Of a stretch of 54,675 nt of DNA, positions 1 to 7,838 are shown piece by piece. This stretch comes from an uncultured Steroidobacter sp. (GTDB lineage Bacteria; Pseudomonadota; Gammaproteobacteria; Steroidobacterales; Steroidobacteraceae). The translations under genes and the position numbers were made by a program. Positions within the stretch are counted from its first letter, which is position 1. Each line of letters opens with the position of its first letter. The notes under the pieces were generated by a model. That model was not told the origin of the DNA. It made no database searches and was given only the letters and a program-made list of their open reading frames with translations. Where the stretch lies: assembly GCA_946478975.1 (NCBI GenBank), contig CAMLEO010000011.1, forward strand, positions 1 through 54,675. The letters are read 5' to 3'.

Positions 1-548
1 GGCGAGAGGCCGACATAAACTTTCATGAAGTCATAGCCGTTGGTCTTGGCCAGCCCGACGATGGCGCGCGCCTCGGCCGGAGTCTTGATGACGAAGCCGT
101 TATAAACGGGCGAGCCATCGACCAGGAAGCTCGTATAGACGTGCGGCCCGGGAAGATCGCCTCGATTGACTGCAGGTACGATGTTGTCGACGAAGCCCGC
201 CCGGGCGCCGCCCATGTGCAGGACCGTGGTCACGCCGGTGGCCAGATAAACGGCCAGGTCGTTTCGAGATTCCGAATGCGTGTGCATGTCCGCCAGGCCG
301 GGCGACAGATAGGCTGTTTTGTGCCCGTCGATCACTTGCGCATTCTTCGGTACGGGAACCTTTGCACCCATCGCCACGATCTTGTCGCCCTCGACGAGCA
401 CGGTCTGATCGACGAGCACCCGTTCTCGATCCATCGGCACGACGTTGACGTGGACGAACGCGGTCGTTCGCTTCGGCGCCTCATCGGCATGTACGGCAGA
501 CGTTGCAACGATGGACGCCATCAATGACACGAAAAACGGGTAACGCAT
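1..548 (-). CDS. Secreted amidohydrolase family protein (3' end outside window)
   Basis: The gene reads leftward from an ATG at 548 and runs off the window, so only about 182 N-terminal residues are visible and no stop is seen. Residues 1-22 (MRYPFFVSLMASIVATSAVHA) form a signal peptide. Then come the short beta-sandwich of metal-dependent amidohydrolases (FVHVNVVPMD, ending in GDKIVAMG) and the first metal-binding motif, DMHTH, near residue 92, followed by TGVTTVLHMGG. This order is typical of the imidazolonepropionase/prolidase-like branch of secreted amidohydrolases, which hydrolyse amide or ester bonds with a bound metal. The substrate cannot be told. A dyad at 629-641 lies in its upstream region, shared with the divergent gene at 678. 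Confidence 0.8.
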   Translation of the reverse strand, partial: MRYPFFVSLMASIVATSAVHADEAPKRTTAFVHVNVVPMDRERVLVDQTVLVEGDKIVAMGAKVPVPKNAQVIDGHKTAYLSPGLADMHTHSESRNDLAVYLATGVTTVLHMGGARAGFVDNIVPAVNRGDLPGPHVYTSFLVDGSPVYNGFVIKTPAEARAIVGLAKTNGYDFMKVYVGLS

Positions 549-628
549 GTGCACTCTCACGATTCGGCAGGCCCGCGGTGGACGTGAGATGCCGGAACTT
601 CGGGAAAGGTTTGATGGTACCTGTGCAG

Positions 629-641
629 TGTATGCTATACA
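629..641. promoter_or_regulatory. Perfect dyad TGTAT-GCT-ATACA between divergent genes
   Basis: A 13-bp inverted repeat with 5-bp arms sits in the 129-bp gap between the divergent amidohydrolase (start 548) and membrane protein (start 678). Position and size fit an operator for a TetR- or GntR-type repressor, but no such regulator is encoded here. The role is inferred from location only. Confidence 0.35.
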
Positions 642-677
642 GCGTTTCGCACATGACACACAAAATGGGGGCACGGT

Positions 678-1316
678 ATGGATACCAACGTCAGGCGTGT
701 GACTGCAATCTCGGGTCTGCTCATCGCAGTCGGCGTCGCCGTCACCATTCCGCTGTATTTCATATATTCCGGACCGCCGCCCGCCTCCAACGTGCTCACG
801 CGGGACCTGATCAACATCGTCAGCTGCGGCCTGCTGCTGATGTTCATGACGGGGTTCAGTCACCTGCTGCGCCAGGCCGATCCGGCGTTGGATTGGATTG
901 CCTCGCTGGCATTGAGCGCAGGTGTGCTGCTGCTCGGCCTGACCCTGGTCGCGACGTCTCTCGAAGCGGGCGTGGTGTTTGGCACTCCGGATGGAACGGT
1001 GGACCCGACCATCGACGGGCCGTTAGCTCACGGCAACATTCTCATCCACGGCTCGATCAAACGCATGCTCAACGCGGTGTATCTGTTCGCCGTGGGTTAT
1101 GGCGTCCTGCGCACTCAAATCCTTCCGCGCTGGCTCGGGTGGGCTGCGCATGTGATCGCCGCCTTCAATCTGTTGTTTCTGCCTTCGCTGTTCTTCGGGA
1201 CTGACCCTTCGCATTTCTACAGCGCTCACGGCTGGGGCAACTCGGCGTTTGCCGCCAGTCTCATTGCATATTGGATTCTGGCGGCCAGCATCGTCCTGCT
1301 TCGCAGGCAGAAGTGA
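678..1316 (+). CDS. Small multi-pass membrane protein of unknown function
   Basis: The 212-residue product begins at the ATG at 678. It has about six hydrophobic segments (near residues 9-30, 43-63, 76-100, 130-147, 155-178 and 188-208) and ends in RRQK. The LPRWLGW segment near residue 150 resembles the DUF4386-type integral membrane proteins found beside stress or regulatory genes, but that assignment is weak. No catalytic motif is visible. It is divergent from the amidohydrolase and 34 nt ahead of the TonB-C-like gene, so the two may be co-transcribed. Confidence 0.7.
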   Translation: MDTNVRRVTAISGLLIAVGVAVTIPLYFIYSGPPPASNVLTRDLINIVSCGLLLMFMTGFSHLLRQADPALDWIASLALSAGVLLLGLTLVATSLEAGVVFGTPDGTVDPTIDGPLAHGNILIHGSIKRMLNAVYLFAVGYGVLRTQILPRWLGWAAHVIAAFNLLFLPSLFFGTDPSHFYSAHGWGNSAFAASLIAYWILAASIVLLRRQK

Positions 1317-1350
1317 GCCGCCTCATCTACTGCATCGAGGAGTGATATTC

Positions 1351-1722
1351 ATGATTCGAGCCCACGTTCTCTCACTGCTTCTCATGATCTCGATCGCGTC
1401 CGCCTCCGCGGAGCCCGCGGATCAAACATCCGCTCGCGAGGGCGATGTCGTTCAGGCGTCAACGCTGAAGCGCACCTATACCGTTACGCCGACGTGGCCG
1501 GAATCGGCGAGCGGCGTGGAAGGCTGGGTCCGGCTTCACTTCACCGTGCTGCCCGACGGGACGGTCAGCGACGTCGTCGTCAAAGAATCCGATCCCGCGA
1601 ACGTCTTCGATGCATCCGCGATGCAAGCCCTTCAACAATGGAAGTTCGAGCCCGTGGAACGCGCCGGGAAGAAGATCGCTCAGCGTGCGGAGATCCGGAT
1701 GAAGTTCGCGCTGCCGCGATGA
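1351..1722 (+). CDS. TonB C-terminal-domain-like secreted protein
   Basis: The ATG at 1351 follows a GAGGAG ribosome site at 1336-1342 with good spacing; the frame is open further upstream but without a usable start signal. The 123-residue product has a signal peptide (MIRAHVLSLLLMISIASASA) and then a single TonB C-terminal fold: PTWPESASGVEGWVRLHF, VLPDGTVSDVVV, and FDASAMQALQQWKFEP, the canonical signature. There is no N-terminal membrane anchor or Pro-rich spacer, so it is a stand-alone periplasmic TonB-C protein, not an energy-coupling TonB. Its last 143 nt overlap the convergent gene ending at 1580. Confidence 0.8.
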   Translation: MIRAHVLSLLLMISIASASAEPADQTSAREGDVVQASTLKRTYTVTPTWPESASGVEGWVRLHFTVLPDGTVSDVVVKESDPANVFDASAMQALQQWKFEPVERAGKKIAQRAEIRMKFALPR

Positions 1723-2266
1723 CGGGGCTGCTCTGGATGCCAAAGACCTGATTGCGGGTGCATGAAACGCGCTGGACGAGTACATGCCTCACCCTTTCGA
1801 GGATGCTGCGCACTTTCAGCCCGATCTCTGGAGTGCGCAGGGCCAAGCGCTTTTGCTTCTCGACACTGCTGCAGTATCCGCCGCCAACGTATGGATTCAA
1901 AACTCTGATGGCGGTTTCCGAGGCAGCAATCTTCTGCACCTCTACATTCAGCCATCGTTCGACTTCGTTGATTCGATCGATTCGCTCCCTACGCTCGAGC
2001 AGGTTATCGCAGTAGTCGTCGAAATGGTCAAACACGTAGGTGTAGCGCCAATTCTCATGCGCGGGAATCTTGTTTCTGACCTGACTGTGAATCTTGTTGT
2101 AGGAAAAATGGTTTCCGCACCTGGATATGAGCGGGTTACAACCCTCCCGGTTGTCTCCCGTCTTTCCAATATAAAGCAGTGTCTCCCGATCATCCCTGGC
2201 GATAACGACGTACGCGGAGAATCGCCGCTTGAGGGCTTCAGGGTGGATCTCGAATGTGTATGTCAT
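1580..2266 (-). CDS. GIY-YIG-like protein with basic C-terminal tail
   Basis: The start is placed at the ATG at 2266, preceded by AGAAGG; the frame stays open upstream to 2383 but that part looks non-coding. The 228-residue product has AYVVIARD and TLLYIGKTGD near residues 17-36, resembling the beta hairpin of GIY-YIG nuclease domains, followed by a conserved-looking helix-rich region (SRCGNHFSYNKIHSQVRNKI). The final ~45 residues are Arg/Ser-rich and are read antisense to the TonB-C gene, suggesting the stop was lost and the frame ran on. Function is uncertain; base composition is slightly lower in GC than its neighbours, which could mean acquisition by transfer. Confidence 0.55.
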   Translation of the reverse strand: MTYTFEIHPEALKRRFSAYVVIARDDRETLLYIGKTGDNREGCNPLISRCGNHFSYNKIHSQVRNKIPAHENWRYTYVFDHFDDYCDNLLERRERIDRINEVERWLNVEVQKIAASETAIRVLNPYVGGGYCSSVEKQKRLALRTPEIGLKVRSILERVRHVLVQRVSCTRNQVFGIQSSPVIAAARTSSGSPHAERSSSRRVPRARTSIVEGLASRMHRRRSRDRIL

Positions 2267-2412
2267 GTCCTTCTCTGTGCTGATTGATATCTTGGAGGAC
2301 TGGGCGTTGTGGAAAGACCATCCCGACGCGATTTCTGGGGGGCGCAACAAACGCTCCAAATGCACGCACGCCTCCGTTGCCAACTCCCTCCGCTCGTGCC
2401 ACGCTCCGCGCC

Positions 2413-2691
2413 ATGGTGCAGGTTCAGCTCACACGGCATCTGTTCGCTTACTTTCCGCAGCTCGACGGGCAGACGCTCGAAGTCGAGGCCGCTGATGTGG
2501 CGGGCGTCGTGCGGGCGCTCGAAGCGCGGGCGCCGGGGATTAATTTTTATCTGTGCGACGAACGGGGCCGGCTGCGGCCGCATGTGAACGTATTCATCGG
2601 CAACGCGTTGATTCGCGATCGGCGCAACCTGAGCGACGCGGTGAGCGACGGCGACAAGGTATCGATCCTGCAAGCATTGAGCGGAGGCTGA
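2413..2691 (+). CDS. MoaD/ThiS family ubiquitin-like sulfur-carrier protein
   Basis: The start is set at the ATG at 2413 because it begins the beta-grasp fold (VQVQLTRHLFAYFP); an upstream in-frame ATG would add residues that do not fit the family. The 92-residue product ends in GDKVSILQALSGG, giving the di-glycine tail needed for adenylation and thiocarboxylate formation. The stop overlaps the GTG start of the next gene by one base (TGACGTG). MoaD-like proteins paired with BNR-repeat proteins recur in bacteria, so this is probably a dedicated carrier of unknown target rather than molybdopterin MoaD. No MoaE is present. Confidence 0.8.
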   Translation: MVQVQLTRHLFAYFPQLDGQTLEVEAADVAGVVRALEARAPGINFYLCDERGRLRPHVNVFIGNALIRDRRNLSDAVSDGDKVSILQALSGG

Positions 2692-2692
2692 C

Positions 2693-3871
2693 GTGAGCGG
2701 CAAAACGGTCTGGGTCGCAACGCGCAAAGGAACGTTCAAGGTCGAGAAGATCGGCGGCCGCTGGCAGGCGGCGCTGGCTGGGCATGCGGGCGCGAGCGTG
2801 AATTACGTGGCGCGCGATCCAAAAACAAATCGCCTGTGGGCGCTGCTCGGGTACGGCCACTGGGGCGCGAAGCTCTCGATCTCCGACGACAACGGCGCCA
2901 CCTGGCGAGACAACCCGGCACAAGTGAAATATCCCGAAGGCGCACGCTACATCGGGCAGGATATGTATGAAGACGCCGCGAGCGACTTCGGCGTCGGCTG
3001 GAAGACAAACATTCGCAGCGCGACGCTGCAGAAGCTGTGGGTGATCGGCTTCGGCAGCGACGGCGCGATCTGGATCGGCACCATTCCCGGCGGGCTGTTC
3101 GAAAGTCACGACGGCGGCGAATCGTTCGAGCTCAACCGGCCGCTGTGGAACCACGAGTCGCGCGGCGGCGATTTATTCAACGGCGACGGCAGCGGCGAAA
3201 CCAAGTGGTTCGGCACGCCGGCGTCGGAAGGCGGCGAGTTCGCACCGGGCATTCATTCCATCGCCATCGATCCGCGCAACCCCAAGCGGCTGCTGATCGC
3301 AATCTCCACCGCGGGCGTGCTCGAAACAACCGACGGCGGCCGCAGCTGGCGCAGTCGTAACAAAGGCATGACCATGGATCACAACCCCGATCCGGAAGCG
3401 GAATGGGGCCACGATCCGCACGTGATCGAGCTGTGCCGAAGCGCGCCCGATCACGTCTGGCAGCAGAATCACACCGGCGTGTTCTATAGCGACAACGGAG
3501 CGGAGAACTGGCGCAAGGTCAGCGCGCCGAGCGACGGCGTGCGCTTCGGCTTTCCGGTCACGGTCGATGCCAACAATGGCAAAGTCGCATGGGTCGTGCC
3601 CGGCCAATCCGATGCGCAGCGCATGGCCATCAACGGCGGCCTGTTCGTCGCTCGCACCGACGATGGCGGCGCGAGCTGGCAACAACAACGTACGGGCTTG
3701 CCACAAGAGGGCGCGTACGACATCGTTTATCGGCACGCGCTCGACAATCGCGACGACGCGGTCGCGTTCGGCTCGACCACCGGCAATCTGTATCTCAGCG
3801 AAGATCGCGGCGAGAGCTGGGCCGCTGTGAGTAACAACCTGCCGCCGATCTACTCGGTGAAGTTCGGATAA
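2693..3871 (+). CDS. BNR/sialidase-like beta-propeller protein
   Basis: It starts with GTG at 2693, one base after the MoaD-like stop. The 392-residue product contains repeated Asp-box motifs (SISDDNGATW, ESHDGGESF, ETTDGGRSW, YSDNGAENW, RTDDGGASW, LSEDRGESW) that define a six-bladed BNR propeller of the sialidase/Vps10/Ycf48 type. No signal peptide is evident, so a cytoplasmic location is likely. The catalytic arginine triad of true sialidases is not recognisable; hydrolase activity should not be assumed. Coupling to the MoaD-like gene suggests a joint function. Confidence 0.85.
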   Translation: MSGKTVWVATRKGTFKVEKIGGRWQAALAGHAGASVNYVARDPKTNRLWALLGYGHWGAKLSISDDNGATWRDNPAQVKYPEGARYIGQDMYEDAASDFGVGWKTNIRSATLQKLWVIGFGSDGAIWIGTIPGGLFESHDGGESFELNRPLWNHESRGGDLFNGDGSGETKWFGTPASEGGEFAPGIHSIAIDPRNPKRLLIAISTAGVLETTDGGRSWRSRNKGMTMDHNPDPEAEWGHDPHVIELCRSAPDHVWQQNHTGVFYSDNGAENWRKVSAPSDGVRFGFPVTVDANNGKVAWVVPGQSDAQRMAINGGLFVARTDDGGASWQQQRTGLPQEGAYDIVYRHALDNRDDAVAFGSTTGNLYLSEDRGESWAAVSNNLPPIYSVKFG

Positions 3872-3881
3872 TCTCCGCGTT

Positions 3882-4232
3882 GTGAGAACGCTCGCGATTG
3901 CTTCATTGTTCGCAATGCTGACGGGCTGCGCGAGCACCGCACCTCGCCTGGCCGCTTCATCGTATGGCTGCATGGACGCAGTCGTTAAAAACAAACTGCC
4001 CACCGGCATCCCGGACAGCCGCGCGCATTGCATGGCTAGCGGCTTGATCGTGCGTTACTGCAGTCGAAGCGAAGCTTATATGGCCGGCATCGGCAAAGAG
4101 CTGCGCGACCTGATCGGCCCGGGCGATGCCGAATGGCGGGATTGGCGCGCCGACCGTGCTGGTATCGCGTGCGCCCGCGGCGCCAAGGACGATTCAGAGA
4201 TCGAGAGCTGCTGCGTGAACGGCGGCTACTGA
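3882..4232 (+). CDS. Small Cys-rich putative lipoprotein
   Basis: A GTG start at 3882 gives a 116-residue product with a lipobox, LTGC, at residues 13-16, consistent with export and lipidation. The mature part has several further cysteines (SYGC, HCMASG, RYCSRS, GIACARG, ESCCVNGG), suggesting disulfides in the periplasm. No family is recognised. It follows the BNR gene by 10 nt and converges on the SPOR gene with an 8-nt gap. Confidence 0.65.
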   Translation: MRTLAIASLFAMLTGCASTAPRLAASSYGCMDAVVKNKLPTGIPDSRAHCMASGLIVRYCSRSEAYMAGIGKELRDLIGPGDAEWRDWRADRAGIACARGAKDDSEIESCCVNGGY

Positions 4233-4240
4233 GCGGACGA

Positions 4241-4996
4241 TCAGCCCGCCTTCGGGCAGGAGCGAAGCTCCAATCGCAGGATGCGGCTCTGGCCGACTTG
4301 AAACACGCTGGTGTCGATCGTCTGCCCCGGCTCTTTCAAATTCACATCCAGCCAGAACACCGAGCCCGAGCGTTTGCGATCGCTGATCTGCGGCGTGAGC
4401 CCGAGCGCTCGCACTTGATCCGCACGGCGCTGCGCACGCTGATAGTCGGAGAACACGCCGAGAGACAAAACATTTTCCGGCTCTGCGCCGGGCATCAAAT
4501 AAACATCGGTCACACCGTTCTGTGTGAGCGTACGGAGTGCAGCTTCGGCGGCTTCGCGCGTGGCGAAGTCACGCACGCTGACCCAATAACCGGTCCACAA
4601 CTCGCCCTGCTCCACTCGCTGTCGCGGCTCGTAGCCCAAGCTGCGCAACGTCGCCTGCGCCTGCGATGCCTGGCCCAGATCGGCGAACGGACCGACGCTG
4701 GTGCAGGTCGATTTTTCTTCGGTGGCAGCGACCGTCGGCGGAGATGGCTGCACCGTTCCCGCCGACTCCAGCGGCGCGACGGTCGGTGGCACGACGGGAC
4801 GAACTTCCGGCAGCGGCTCTTCTTTGCGCTCAGGCTCGGGAGTGTTCTGCGCTTCCTTCGCCAGCACGATGCGCGCCGGCGGCGTGGCGGGACGCGTCGG
4901 CACGCGGTCGAGGCTGCTCACCCGCACATCGATCACATTGGACCAGATGAAGTACAGCGCATTGACCAGCAGCAACAACAAACAAAACGCACGCAT
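4241..4996 (-). CDS. SPOR-domain membrane protein
   Basis: The start is the ATG at 4996, which opens on a membrane segment (MRAFCLLLLLVNALYFIWSN); the open frame reaches further upstream without supporting features. The 251-residue protein has one N-terminal membrane helix, a Pro/Glu-rich periplasmic linker (about residues 30-90) and a C-terminal region with SPOR-like repeats (SVGPFADLGQASQAQATLRS and YWVSVRDFATREAAEAAL). SPOR domains bind peptidoglycan lacking stem peptides, often at the septum. The gene lies downstream of a cytochrome and coaX-birA on the same strand, a common gammaproteobacterial arrangement. Confidence 0.82.
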   Translation of the reverse strand: MRAFCLLLLLVNALYFIWSNVIDVRVSSLDRVPTRPATPPARIVLAKEAQNTPEPERKEEPLPEVRPVVPPTVAPLESAGTVQPSPPTVAATEEKSTCTSVGPFADLGQASQAQATLRSLGYEPRQRVEQGELWTGYWVSVRDFATREAAEAALRTLTQNGVTDVYLMPGAEPENVLSLGVFSDYQRAQRRADQVRALGLTPQISDRKRSGSVFWLDVNLKEPGQTIDTSVFQVGQSRILRLELRSCPKAG

Positions 4997-5013
4997 GCAG
5001 TGGAGATCGCCAG

Positions 5014-5319
5014 CTAGTTCCGCTTCTTGCCTTTCTGACTGCTCTGGCCCCAGTACGCGGCAATGTCGCTGATTTCGGCGGCGGACAGTTGCAGCGCGCC
5101 CTTGTGCTTGACCTTGCCGGCGACGATGTCGCGAATCAGGCTTTCCAGCGACGCGGCGCTCTCGCCTTCCCAATCATCGGCTTCGTGACACTGGATGCAT
5201 TTCGCCTGCGCCGCCGCCTTGCCGGCCTGGACATCGGCGGCGAACGAGGACAGCGGCAACGAGACCAGCGCCGCCAATGCCGCCACCGCAGGCAAACTCC
5301 CGGACCTCCGATTGCGCAT
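5014..5319 (-). CDS. Small c-type cytochrome
   Basis: The ATG at 5319 is preceded by GAGGTGA, favouring it over an upstream in-frame ATG. The 101-residue product has a cleavable signal peptide (LPAVAALAALVSLPLSSFAA), one heme-binding CIQCH motif near residue 40, and a C-terminal helix typical of class I cytochromes (LQLSAAEISDIAAYW). A methionine sixth ligand is not obvious. It probably carries electrons in the periplasm. A short basic tail (KGKKRN) ends the protein. Confidence 0.85.
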   Translation of the reverse strand: MRNRRSGSLPAVAALAALVSLPLSSFAADVQAGKAAAQAKCIQCHEADDWEGESAASLESLIRDIVAGKVKHKGALQLSAAEISDIAAYWGQSSQKGKKRN

Positions 5320-5394
5320 AGTCACCTCGCCACTCGTTGCTCGGGCCGGATGATACACGAGTGGGCTGTGGCACTTGCGCACCTGAACGGCGGA

Positions 5395-6138
5395 TCAGCC
5401 GGCGGCGACCAGCAAGCCGCGTAAGACCAGGTCTGGAATTTCTCGGCCGGGGCAGCGAATTGCCCCACGCAGGCGGGGACTGGCACCGCCGGTCAACAAC
5501 AACGCCGGCACCTGGCCCAGCTGATCGCGCATCGTATCCATCGAGCGATCGACCAGCGCCGCGAGCGCCTGCACCGCCCCTTGTTGAATTGCGCCCAAAG
5601 TATTGTCGGCGAACAGCTGTTCCTGCGTACGCCCGCTGGCGGCGCGCTGCGCGATCTCGCTGGTGTTCTTCAGCAGGCTGGACACCATCAGATCCGGGCC
5701 GGGCACGATCACGCCGCCGAGATGCCGGCCGCTGGCATCGACGCCATCGATGGTCATGGCGGTGCCGACGCTGACGACGCAGATCGGCCCCGTTTCGAGC
5801 GCGCGCCCGCCGAGCATGGCCATCCAACGATCGACGCCGAGTTTTGCCGGCTCGGGATACGCATTGCGCATGCCGGCGCCGGCGGCCGGCGATTGCATGA
5901 ACTGCGGCTGCAGCTGCCAGCGTTGAATCAGCGCCGCCTGGACGAGATCGCCCATGCGCTTGCCGCCGACATTGGCGATCACCACGCGATCAGCTTTCAC
6001 TCCCGCGTCGAGCACCTGCTGAATGAAATCCTGCTCGGTCCAGTTGGCGTGTACGGCGGCCGATTGTTCGCCGAGCCCTCGAGCATCGGCGCGGGCCCAT
6101 TTGATGCGGGTGTTGCCGATATCGATGAGCAGCAACAT
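5395..6138 (-). CDS. coaX: Type III pantothenate kinase
   Basis: The 247-residue protein catalyses the first step of coenzyme A synthesis, ATP-dependent phosphorylation of pantothenate. It carries the ASKHA-fold phosphate loop DIGNTRIKWA at the N-terminus, GVDRWMAMLGG in the middle, the VSVGTAMTID loop, and a late LTGGASPRLR segment. Its length is normal for CoaX. The gene directly follows birA with a two-base gap, the standard birA-coaX pairing. Confidence 0.93.
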   Translation of the reverse strand: MLLLIDIGNTRIKWARADARGLGEQSAAVHANWTEQDFIQQVLDAGVKADRVVIANVGGKRMGDLVQAALIQRWQLQPQFMQSPAAGAGMRNAYPEPAKLGVDRWMAMLGGRALETGPICVVSVGTAMTIDGVDASGRHLGGVIVPGPDLMVSSLLKNTSEIAQRAASGRTQEQLFADNTLGAIQQGAVQALAALVDRSMDTMRDQLGQVPALLLTGGASPRLRGAIRCPGREIPDLVLRGLLVAAG

Positions 6139-6140
6139 CG

Positions 6141-7163
6141 TCAGCCCTTCGCCGCCCGCAAGCTCACTTCGCCGGACACGAACTTGCGTAACTCGCCATC
6201 CACTTCGACCAGCAACGTGCCGTCCGCCTCGACGCCTCGCGCGGTGCCGAGCGTCGTTTGCGAGCCGCTGATCACTTTCACCGGCGCATTCGCCAACGTA
6301 TCGAGCTGCTCCCAGGTTTCGCGGAAAGGCATGAAGCCTTGCGTCGCGAATGTTTGCAGCATCTGTATCAACTCGCCGGCGATCGCGCCGATCAACACAT
6401 TTCGCGTCGGCGTCTTCTCGCGCATGATTTCGTGAACGTCGGCAATCAACGCGGCCTGGTGTTCCGCCAGGTGCATGCGAATGTCCGCCGGCATGTGCAT
6501 GTTGATGCCGATGCCGATGATGACTTGCGCCGGGCCCGCCGACTCACCACGCATTTCGATCAAGATGCCGCCGAGCTTGCGCGTCTGCCATTGCAAATCG
6601 TTCGGCCACTTCAGGCCCACGCCTTCGATGCCGAGCCGCTCAAATGCTTTCACCACCGCGACGCCGACAGCCAGGCTCAAGGCGGAAAACGTCGGCGGCG
6701 CCTCGGTGAATTGCCAGCCGAGCGACATACAAACACCGCTGCCGAACGGCGCGAGCCAGGTGCGGCCGCGACGGCCGCGACCGGCATTTTGGACTTCAGC
6801 GGTACACAGTTGGAAACGTCCCGCCGCGGGCGGCGCCAGGTCGGCGACGAAACGATTGGTGGAATCGACCGTGAGCAGCACGTCGCAACGTTCCATGTGC
6901 GAGCGAGCAGTGGTCGGCATCGAAGATGCGATCGCTTCTTTATCCAGCAGGTCCACGGCACGCGGCAATCGATAACCCTGCCTCGGCACCGATTCCACAT
7001 CGACGCCGAGCGCTTTCAACGAGCGCATCAGCTTCCAGATGCCGCCGCGGGAGATCTTCAGTTTTTTTGCCAGCAGCTCGCCGGAATAGAACGAGCCTTC
7101 CGCCAGCATGGCCAGCAGGCGCTGGCGGCGCACCTGGGCAGTCGTCTTGGGATTCGCGGGCAT
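6141..7163 (-). CDS. birA: Bifunctional biotin ligase / biotin operon repressor
   Basis: The 340-residue protein combines an N-terminal winged helix (LLAKKLKISRGGIWKLMRSL, residues ~28-50) with the class II biotin ligase core. The core shows the biotin/ATP loop GRGRRGRTW near residue 132, VGLKWPNDL near 200 with the catalytic lysine, and GIGINMHMP near 235. The C-terminal SH3-like domain is present. It makes biotinyl-5'-AMP, transfers biotin to carboxyl-carrier protein, and represses biotin genes. Coupled to coaX downstream and plsY upstream. Confidence 0.93.
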   Translation of the reverse strand: MPANPKTTAQVRRQRLLAMLAEGSFYSGELLAKKLKISRGGIWKLMRSLKALGVDVESVPRQGYRLPRAVDLLDKEAIASSMPTTARSHMERCDVLLTVDSTNRFVADLAPPAAGRFQLCTAEVQNAGRGRRGRTWLAPFGSGVCMSLGWQFTEAPPTFSALSLAVGVAVVKAFERLGIEGVGLKWPNDLQWQTRKLGGILIEMRGESAGPAQVIIGIGINMHMPADIRMHLAEHQAALIADVHEIMREKTPTRNVLIGAIAGELIQMLQTFATQGFMPFRETWEQLDTLANAPVKVISGSQTTLGTARGVEADGTLLVEVDGELRKFVSGEVSLRAAKG

Positions 7164-7166
7164 GGC

Positions 7167-7811
7167 TCAGCGAGGCTTCAACAGCCACAGTCGCCTGGCC
7201 CGATTCTCGGTGCCGGCGCGCATGCGCTCGATGTTGCCTCGGTGGGTATAACAAACGAACGCCGTCATCACACAACCGAACGTCAGCAACGCAGCTGACG
7301 GAGTGGCGTCGGTCAGGAACAAATACGCAGGAAACGAAGCCACCGCGACCATCGTGGCCAGGCCGACAAAACCGCTCAGCATCACCACGATCAGCCACAC
7401 CGCAAACACCGGCAGGATGGCGACGGGCTTCAGACCGACCAGCACGCCGATCAACGTCGCAGCGCCTTTGCCGCCGCGGAATCCATACCACACCGGATAA
7501 ACATGCCCGAGCACGACGGCGATGGCGCACGTGACCGCAAGCCAGGTGCGATCGATCTGCGGATCGATGCCGATGCCCGGCAGATTCAGCGGCGGCAGCA
7601 GCCCGGCAGCCAGCCAGCCCTTGCCGATGTCGATGATCATCACCCACACCGCAAAACTCAGGCCCTGGGTGCGCAATGCATTGGTGCCGCCGGCGTTGCC
7701 GCTGCCGAGTTTGCGAATGTCCACGCCGCCGCGCAGCTGGCCGACCAGCAGGCTGCCGATCAGGGCTCCGAGCAGGTAGGCGAGCAAGCTTTTGACGGCA
7801 AGTTCCAGCAT
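7167..7811 (-). CDS. plsY: Glycerol-3-phosphate acyltransferase PlsY
   Basis: The 214-residue integral membrane enzyme transfers acyl groups from acyl-phosphate to glycerol-3-phosphate, the first step of phospholipid synthesis. Signature motifs are visible: SLLVGQLRGGVDIRKLGSGN near residue 20, with the SGNAGGTNALR loop, and FRGGKGAATLIG near residue 105. Five to six hydrophobic segments match the family, and the length is typical. It precedes birA by three bases on the same strand. Confidence 0.93.
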   Translation of the reverse strand: MLELAVKSLLAYLLGALIGSLLVGQLRGGVDIRKLGSGNAGGTNALRTQGLSFAVWVMIIDIGKGWLAAGLLPPLNLPGIGIDPQIDRTWLAVTCAIAVVLGHVYPVWYGFRGGKGAATLIGVLVGLKPVAILPVFAVWLIVVMLSGFVGLATMVAVASFPAYLFLTDATPSAALLTFGCVMTAFVCYTHRGNIERMRAGTENRARRLWLLKPR

Positions 7812-7838
7812 GGCGCGCAGTATATCGATCGAGCCGGG

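Noticed and set aside
4246..4260. Hairpin GCCCG-CCTT-CGGGC as terminator between 4232 and 4241
   Set aside because: It lies inside the coding end of the SPOR gene and has no T-run.
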